DNA from: Elusimicrobia bacterium HGW-Elusimicrobia-2 | Lineage (GTDB): Bacteria; CG03 | Assembly (NCBI GenBank): GCA_002841685.1 | Contig: PHAM01000059.1 | Location: forward strand, 1 to 10,647 | Direction of reading: 5' to 3' | Length of the DNA: 10,647 bases | In this document: piece by piece, positions 6,201 to 10,647 of the stretch | Layout of the letters: each line of letters opens with the position of its first letter | How positions within the stretch are numbered: the first letter of the stretch is position 1 | Program-made: the position numbers and the translations under genes | The notes under the pieces: model-generated | Databases searched by the model: none | The model's input: the letters and a program-made list of their open reading frames with translations, nothing else | What the model was told of the DNA's origin: nothing

Positions 6201-6834
6201 CTTCTTTTTTCTCCGCGTTTCTTATCTTTAATTCCGTTATTATTTCATCTCTTACAATGGAAAGAGCCTGAACGTTCACGGATATTTTTCGTACGAGATA
6301 ATTATAAAGGATCACAGCCGGAACGGCTATGCATATTCCCGCCGCTGTTGTAACGAGCGCCTCAGCGACCCCGACGGCTATGACCTCACCCCCTCCCTGG
6401 CCGGTTGAGGCGATGCTCTGGAAGGATTTGATTATTCCGACAACCGTTCCCAGAAGGCCGACAAGCGGGGCAATATGGCTGGCCGTACCGATCACGCCGA
6501 CGTTGTTTTCCATATGGACTTTCTCCGTGTTTATCACATTTGTCATAAGTTCATATATGATTACGGTATCTCTGTCAGGTTCCGCGAGGCCGCTTTCCAC
6601 CATTCTGGAGACGGGCGCGGGCTCTCTCCGGCAGACGCTGATTATTTCCGCAAATCTGTTTTCCGCAATCATTACTTTGATCCTTTGACAAAATTCCCGG
6701 ATGTCTTTTCTGTTTCTGACGAAATAGAGGATTCTTTCTATAGCATAGGTCAGAGAGACCAGTGAAATGAGCATAAGAATCCACATCGCGAAACTCTTTA
6801 TAAAGACCTGACTAACGGATAATTCATGCAACAT
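6193..6834 (-). CDS. ExbB/TolQ/MotA-family proton-channel protein
   Basis: Inner-membrane pentameric scaffold of the proton channel, 213 residues, a normal length for TolQ/ExbB. Three membrane helices are visible: ~15-37, ~113-138 and ~154-180, with the large cytoplasmic loop between the first two. Conserved parts are intact: 'IAPLVGLLGTVVGIIKSFQSI' (T130) in the second helix, and 'VAEALVTTAAGICIAVPAVILYNYLVRK' (E158, T162/T163) in the third, equivalent to E176 and T181 of E. coli ExbB. Translation starts at ATG 6834 behind a strong Shine-Dalgarno (GGGAGGA, 5 bases upstream), the best ribosome site in the operon. It follows an 89-base gap after the TPR gene and overlaps the first ExbD gene. 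Assignment to ExbB, TolQ or the gliding-motor homologue AglR cannot be made from sequence alone. Confidence 0.93.
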   Translation of the reverse strand: MLHELSVSQVFIKSFAMWILMLISLVSLTYAIERILYFVRNRKDIREFCQRIKVMIAENRFAEIISVCRREPAPVSRMVESGLAEPDRDTVIIYELMTNVINTEKVHMENNVGVIGTASHIAPLVGLLGTVVGIIKSFQSIASTGQGGGEVIAVGVAEALVTTAAGICIAVPAVILYNYLVRKISVNVQALSIVRDEIITELKIRNAEKKEDV

Positions 6835-6855
6835 TTATTCCTCCCGCCTCATGCC

Positions 6856-6875
6856 GGATCGCCGTCGAGGCGACC
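6856..6875 (-). other. Small hairpin between the TPR and ExbB/TolQ genes
   Basis: On the minus strand GGTCGCC and GGCGATCC pair (TCGCC/GGCGA plus GG/CC with one bulged base) around a TCGAC loop. No T run follows, so it is not a normal terminator. It lies in the only real intergenic gap of the operon, ~20 bases before the strong ribosome site of the ExbB-like gene. A role in mRNA processing or stability is possible; chance is also possible. Confidence 0.3.
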
Positions 6876-6923
6876 TATGCCAATTTGAGACTCTTTTTAC
6901 ACACTTGCCTGCTTTATTCATAT

Positions 6924-9900
6924 TTACTTCGGCGCCCCCGTGGAACCGATAGCTTGAAGCTGTTTTTTTTCGTTGATCTCGTTTATTTTTGCTTCCGCGG
7001 CGGCTATCCATTCCTCATTATCAGAAGTTTCCATAATTTTTTTGTAAACGGGAATTGCTTTATCATATAGATCCGCTTTTACATAAATTTCCGCAAGATC
7101 CACCAGCCCCGTCAGATAAAATGTTTTATCGGGGCTTTTCAGGTTTTGAAGTTTAATATAATAGCGTTCCGCATTTTCAATGTCGCCGGATTTCAGATAA
7201 CATTCCGCCGCGCGGTAAAGAGTTTCGGATTCGGCTGATCCGTATTTTTCCGAGTCCGCATAACTCCTGGCAGCTTCTTTATAATTGCCGTTATTGCGGT
7301 TGATTTCAGCTGCCTGAAACATCGCATAGCCTTTCTTTTCATGTGACGGATATTTTTTGATAAAATCCTCATATCCGGCTATGGCCTCGTCCCATTTTTT
7401 CATACGTTTATAGCATAGCGCTTTGTTGAGCGCCGCGTCAGGAGCGAATCCTTCCGCTTTCGGGTCATCCGCCAGAGCGCTGTAATAAAGGCAGCTTTCT
7501 TCTATTCTGCCCAGTTTAAAGAGAGCGTTTGCCATATGAAATCCGGCGGAATAACGCCTGCTGTTCTCCGGAAAACTGGTTATAAAATTGTTGAACGCGT
7601 TTATGGCGTCTTTGTTATTTTCCGCCATATATAGACTTTCGGCAAGGTAATACAGGGCCAGTTCTGACGATTGAGTTTGGGGATATTCAATTATGATCTT
7701 GCGGAATAGCGCAGATGCCTTTACATATTGTTTTTTTTCAAAGGCCCGTGTGCCGAGCTGCCAGTACGCTTCGCCCGCCATATCGCCGTCAGGATAGAGT
7801 TTTACAAACTCTGCAAGGCCCTGTCCGCCTGCATCCCGCAGGCCTTTTTCATAATACGCCATCCTGATATTTTCAAGGACATCTTTTTCTTTTTCATCGC
7901 CGGGGTAGAGCGCGATAAATTTTTTAAAATCAGCAATAGCCTGTGTAAATTTCCCGCTGTTATAATAACTTTGCGCTATGCGCATTTGCGCGTTTTTGGA
8001 TGATTCGCTTGAGGGGAAGCGCTGTTTGATTTTACGGTAATAAAACACAGCATCCGTGTAATTGCCGAGCCCGAAACTTGTGTAAGCAAGGCGGTTGTAA
8101 GCTTCCAACGTGTATTCGGAATTTTTATGGATTATTCTCTTCCAGCATTTTTGTGCTTCATCAATGTGCTGGAGTTTGAAAAAACATTCTCCCTGCAGAA
8201 AGAGGGCTTCATAAACAGCGTCGCCGCCGCTATAGTTTTTTAAAAAATCCTTATAATCGGCGATTGCTTTTCTGTAATTGCCGGCGTTAAAAAAAAGTCC
8301 CGCGGAAGAGAGGAGCGCGGCTTTCGCGACAGATTTATCGTCTTTGAATTTTTCGGAAAATTCACGGTTTTTGAGTTCTGCGGCGGCATATTCTCCCCTT
8401 AGGACTTTACAGGCGATATTCCCGCTTTCCGCAAATTTGACAGCGGGAGTTCCGGGATATGTCGCTATAATATATTCAAATGTTTTTTCGGCTTCGTTGA
8501 TTTTACCGCTGTTGTAATAAGCGTCCGCTATAATATAGTATGTCCATGATTTCCATTTAGCGGTGAAAAGATCTTCCTTGTCGGCTAATGACAGAATGCT
8601 TGTCATAAGGGTATCGTTGTCCCCTGAATTTACATATTGCATAGCCAGCATAAATAAGGCTTTGCCTCTTGTCTCAGCATCGTTTATGCTGTTTATTATT
8701 CCCTGAAATACTGTCGCAGACGCATTGCGGTTTCCTTCTCTGTAAAGACACATCCCTTTCATAAGAAGGATATTTTTTTCAGTATCACTGGATTTTATCC
8801 GCGGGCCTTCCAATATTTTTTCACAAACGGAAAGAGCGTTTTCATACTGGCCCGTGTTATAATAGAGAAGGGCGAGGTCGCATGATGCTGTTAAACTTAT
8901 GTTTTGGCCGGGATAGGCGGCAATAATTTCGCGGTATTTTTCATAAGCCGAATCATATTTTTTGATTTCAGCGCAGGATTTCGCCCATAGATGATGTGTG
9001 TATGCTTCCGGTTCCGTGCCGGTATATTTTTCCATAAAATATTTACAGTTCGCGATGGCCGCGGTATAGCGTCCGCTTTCATAGCGGCAGTATCCGGTCA
9101 TTAGCCTGGCGTATGGAGCGTAATCTCCGGCGGGATATTTGCTCAGGATGTTCAGAAAAATCCCCGCGGCGGAGTCATATTCTTTCATTTTGTAATAAAC
9201 GATGCCCTGCGCGAACATTGCGTCATCCTCAAGCCCCGTTTTCACGTTTCCCGCATAGATTTTTTTGTAGATGGCTCCCGCCTGTAAAAGAGCGCCCTCT
9301 GCCTCAATACATTTAGCGCGATAAAATTCGCTTAGTTCCAGGTTTTCAAAATCGGGGCTTTTAATTCTGGCGAAACAGGTTTCAGCTTCGCTATATCTGC
9401 TCTGATAATAAAGGATTAAACCTATACAATAGTTTGCCCTGTCACTTGTTTGGTACTGTTCGTATTTGGATAGCAGGCGGTTCATTATGTCTAATGCTGT
9501 TTTTGTTTCCCCTTTTTTCAGGTGGCATTGGGCCTTTGAAAATTCCGCTTCGGGTATCAGCCCTCCTTTTTTTGGGCTGATTTTCTCAAAGATTTCCATG
9601 GCTTCGTCGAACTTCCCGGTGTTATACAGGACTTCCGCTTTTCTGAAGGAGACGCAGTCATAAAATCCGTCTCCGGAAACCGTAGATAAAGCGGATGTAT
9701 AATGGCCCAGAGCTGTTGCATAGTCCTTGTTTTTGAAATTGAGTTCTCCGAGGATATAATGTTTATCAGTTTTTTCAATGGAGGTATTGTTTTGAAGTAA
9801 TTGCTCAAGCTTTTTTTCTTCATTTGAATTGAACAGGGTTATTATAGTTTTTCCAGGTTCTTCTAAACCCATAAGAATAGAAGTCCTTATTTTTGCGGTG

Positions 9901-10235
9901 ACCCAATCCGTGTTTTCCTGTTCCTGAAATTTTCCGGTTGCCGGTGGCGATAAAGAAATGATGCCGGGCTCATGTTCCGGGGTGATATTTTCTTTTTTGA
10001 GTATTTCAGCCGGGCCTTCTTTTACGTTTTGTCCAATGTACTCAATAAGGTTTGCTGGGTCGTTGCTCTGCGAGGCTGCGGACACGGATGGCGGATTATC
10101 TGCTTTTTCAGTCTCTTCCGGGATATTTTTCACAATTTTATCGGTGGGTATTGCTATTACCTGCGGAGCGGGCTGACGGGGAAGGGTTTTATATCCGAAA
10201 AAAGATATTGTTAGAGCGGCAAGCAGGTAGATCAT
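6924..10235 (-). CDS. Giant membrane-anchored tetratricopeptide-repeat protein
   Basis: An 1103-residue protein. The N terminus (IYLLAALTISFFGY, residues 2-15) is a short hydrophobic anchor or uncleaved signal with no positive charge before it. A polar, Pro/Glu-rich linker to about residue 110 follows. The rest is a long TPR solenoid, roughly two dozen repeats. Typical units are 'DEAMEIFEKI', 'QAIADFKKFIALYPGD', 'DAINAFNNFITSFPEN' and 'EAIAGYEDFIKKYPSH', with the 'YP' at repeat ends seen in YbgF/CpoB- and BamD-like TPRs. No enzyme domain is seen. ATG 10233-10235 overlaps the TGA of the DNA-binding gene (ATGA), and an in-frame TAA 7-9 bases upstream rules out a longer protein. A GGGAGG lies about 11 bases upstream. 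In Tol systems and the Agl/Glt machinery, TPR proteins are envelope scaffolds, so a periplasmic scaffold for the downstream motor is the likely role (inference). Confidence 0.9.
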   Translation of the reverse strand: MIYLLAALTISFFGYKTLPRQPAPQVIAIPTDKIVKNIPEETEKADNPPSVSAASQSNDPANLIEYIGQNVKEGPAEILKKENITPEHEPGIISLSPPATGKFQEQENTDWVTAKIRTSILMGLEEPGKTIITLFNSNEEKKLEQLLQNNTSIEKTDKHYILGELNFKNKDYATALGHYTSALSTVSGDGFYDCVSFRKAEVLYNTGKFDEAMEIFEKISPKKGGLIPEAEFSKAQCHLKKGETKTALDIMNRLLSKYEQYQTSDRANYCIGLILYYQSRYSEAETCFARIKSPDFENLELSEFYRAKCIEAEGALLQAGAIYKKIYAGNVKTGLEDDAMFAQGIVYYKMKEYDSAAGIFLNILSKYPAGDYAPYARLMTGYCRYESGRYTAAIANCKYFMEKYTGTEPEAYTHHLWAKSCAEIKKYDSAYEKYREIIAAYPGQNISLTASCDLALLYYNTGQYENALSVCEKILEGPRIKSSDTEKNILLMKGMCLYREGNRNASATVFQGIINSINDAETRGKALFMLAMQYVNSGDNDTLMTSILSLADKEDLFTAKWKSWTYYIIADAYYNSGKINEAEKTFEYIIATYPGTPAVKFAESGNIACKVLRGEYAAAELKNREFSEKFKDDKSVAKAALLSSAGLFFNAGNYRKAIADYKDFLKNYSGGDAVYEALFLQGECFFKLQHIDEAQKCWKRIIHKNSEYTLEAYNRLAYTSFGLGNYTDAVFYYRKIKQRFPSSESSKNAQMRIAQSYYNSGKFTQAIADFKKFIALYPGDEKEKDVLENIRMAYYEKGLRDAGGQGLAEFVKLYPDGDMAGEAYWQLGTRAFEKKQYVKASALFRKIIIEYPQTQSSELALYYLAESLYMAENNKDAINAFNNFITSFPENSRRYSAGFHMANALFKLGRIEESCLYYSALADDPKAEGFAPDAALNKALCYKRMKKWDEAIAGYEDFIKKYPSHEKKGYAMFQAAEINRNNGNYKEAARSYADSEKYGSAESETLYRAAECYLKSGDIENAERYYIKLQNLKSPDKTFYLTGLVDLAEIYVKADLYDKAIPVYKKIMETSDNEEWIAAAEAKINEINEKKQLQAIGSTGAPK

Positions 10236-10468
10236 TTGTTTTTATGCCTCCCGTTTTTCACGGTGACGCCGCGCCTCTGATTTTTCTTTCCGGCGGCAAA
10301 CAAGTTAAGAGAGTCCAGCCAATTTTCCAGAACAGATTTTTTGAACCGCCACGAGCCACCTATCTTAAAACAGGGTATTTTGCTGTTTGTGATCATCCGG
10401 TAAATAGTTTTTTCATTTAACTGAAGATAATCAGCAACCTGCCTAATGGTTAAAATTTCACGTATCAA
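10232..10468 (-). CDS. Excisionase/MerR-type winged-helix DNA-binding protein
   Basis: First gene of the operon, 78 residues. Residues 6-51 match the small HTH family found in excisionases and MerR-like regulators (helix_turn_helix_17 type): 'LTIRQVADYLQLNEKTIYRMI' forms the helix-turn-helix, 'IPCFKIGGSWRFKKSVLENWL' the wing and last helix. The C-terminal ~25 residues are basic and disordered-looking (KKNQRRG, GRHKNK). No integrase or phage gene is nearby, so a local regulator is more likely than a true excisionase. The start is TTG (10466-10468), with AGGAG 7 bases upstream and the HTH beginning at once. The strong promoter is ~32 bp upstream. The TGA overlaps the TPR gene start as ATGA, tying the two translationally. 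Autoregulation is plausible but not shown. Confidence 0.88.
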   Translation of the reverse strand: MIREILTIRQVADYLQLNEKTIYRMITNSKIPCFKIGGSWRFKKSVLENWLDSLNLFAAGKKNQRRGVTVKNGRHKNK

Positions 10469-10499
10469 AATAAATCTCCTAAATTTTCCAATATTGTAT

Positions 10500-10529
10500 A
10501 TTATAATACCAAAATGTCCAGTATGTCAA
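10500..10529 (-). promoter_or_regulatory. Consensus sigma70 promoter of the envelope operon
   Basis: Minus strand: TTGACA (10524-10529), an 18-bp spacer, TATAAT (10500-10505), both hexamers perfect. Transcription would start near 10493, about 25 bases before the TTG start of the DNA-binding gene, and could run through six downstream genes. No other convincing promoter was seen inside the operon. Confidence 0.8.
10514..10527 (-). repeat. Direct repeat GACAT-N4-GACAT in the operon promoter
   Basis: On the minus strand GACAT occurs twice with a 9-bp period (10523-10527 and 10514-10518), overlapping the -35 box and the spacer. A third copy in the opposite orientation lies at 10563-10567. This could be an operator for the adjacent DNA-binding protein, but a 5-bp repeat can arise by chance. 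Confidence 0.3.
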
Positions 10530-10647
10530 TATAAAAAAATAATCAGCATGGGAATAGGAAGGGACATCGTGACCCCCCTGGGAAGAAATATAGGTTTATC
10601 AGGTTGATTTGTTTTGGGGAAGGATATGAAAAGAAGATAAGGATTAT
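10530..10647. other. Non-coding right edge, no gene identified
   Basis: An AT-rich stretch followed by a G/C-containing patch (10561-10583) and a purine-rich end. Only trivial ORFs are present. The plus-strand end has Shine-Dalgarno-like purine runs, so a divergent gene might begin just beyond the window, but nothing inside proves it. Confidence 0.4.

Noticed and set aside
10052-10420. 122-codon plus-strand ORF over the HTH and TPR gene starts
   Set aside because: It is antisense to two well-supported genes and has no domain signal.
10502-10507. TATAAT on the plus strand at the operon promoter, as a divergent promoter
   Set aside because: The -10 is perfect but no acceptable -35 lies at the right distance, and no gene follows within the window.
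1-10647. CRISPR arrays, tRNA/rRNA genes, insertion sequences, riboswitches
   Set aside because: No spaced repeats, transposase motifs, clover-leaf candidates or recognisable aptamer consensus were seen on reading the window. Covariance-model searches (Infernal/tRNAscan) would settle this.

Overview
The window looks like chromosomal DNA from a Gram-negative bacterium. It encodes at least two signal-peptide-bearing predicted outer-membrane proteins, a proton-motive-force coupling complex of the Tol/Ton class and an OmpA-like protein. The lineage is not certain. The mix of an NCS2 permease, short beta-barrels with a 'GEPTG' motif, an OmpA protein with a FlgD/Ig-like segment and a giant TPR protein would fit a poorly cultured diderm phylum (Elusimicrobiota/Omnitrophota-like) or a deltaproteobacterial relative. 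That is an inference.

Left part (1-2640, visibly GC-richer). It starts inside an AzgA-like NCS2 purine/nucleobase permease (+), followed by an unnamed predicted outer-membrane barrel (+) with a probable terminator. A 25-codon ORF (+) with a strong ribosome binding site and its own probable terminator comes next. It converges on a yeast-type (FCY1-like) cytosine deaminase (-). Permease and deaminase together suggest nucleobase uptake and salvage.

Middle (2640-3416). A compact divergent promoter region of about 180 bp separates the deaminase from a small AT-rich outer-membrane beta-barrel gene (+).

Right part (3417-10529, minus strand, AT-richer). One tight operon appears to be driven by a consensus promoter (TTGACA, 18 bp, TATAAT) at 10500-10529. 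In transcription order it holds an excisionase/MerR-type DNA-binding protein (TTG start), an 1103-residue membrane-anchored TPR protein, an ExbB/TolQ proton-channel subunit, two successive ExbD/TolR subunits, a TonB/TolA-type transducer with a canonical TonB C-terminal domain, and an exported OmpA-like protein. Five of the six junctions overlap, four of them by exactly ATGA. This is the most interesting part of the window. It is a complete inner-membrane-to-cell-wall energy-transduction set of Tol-Pal-like or Agl/Glt-like composition. The first ExbD keeps the proton-carrying Asp, the second has Ser there, and the OmpA-like domain has lost the Asp of its GHTD motif.
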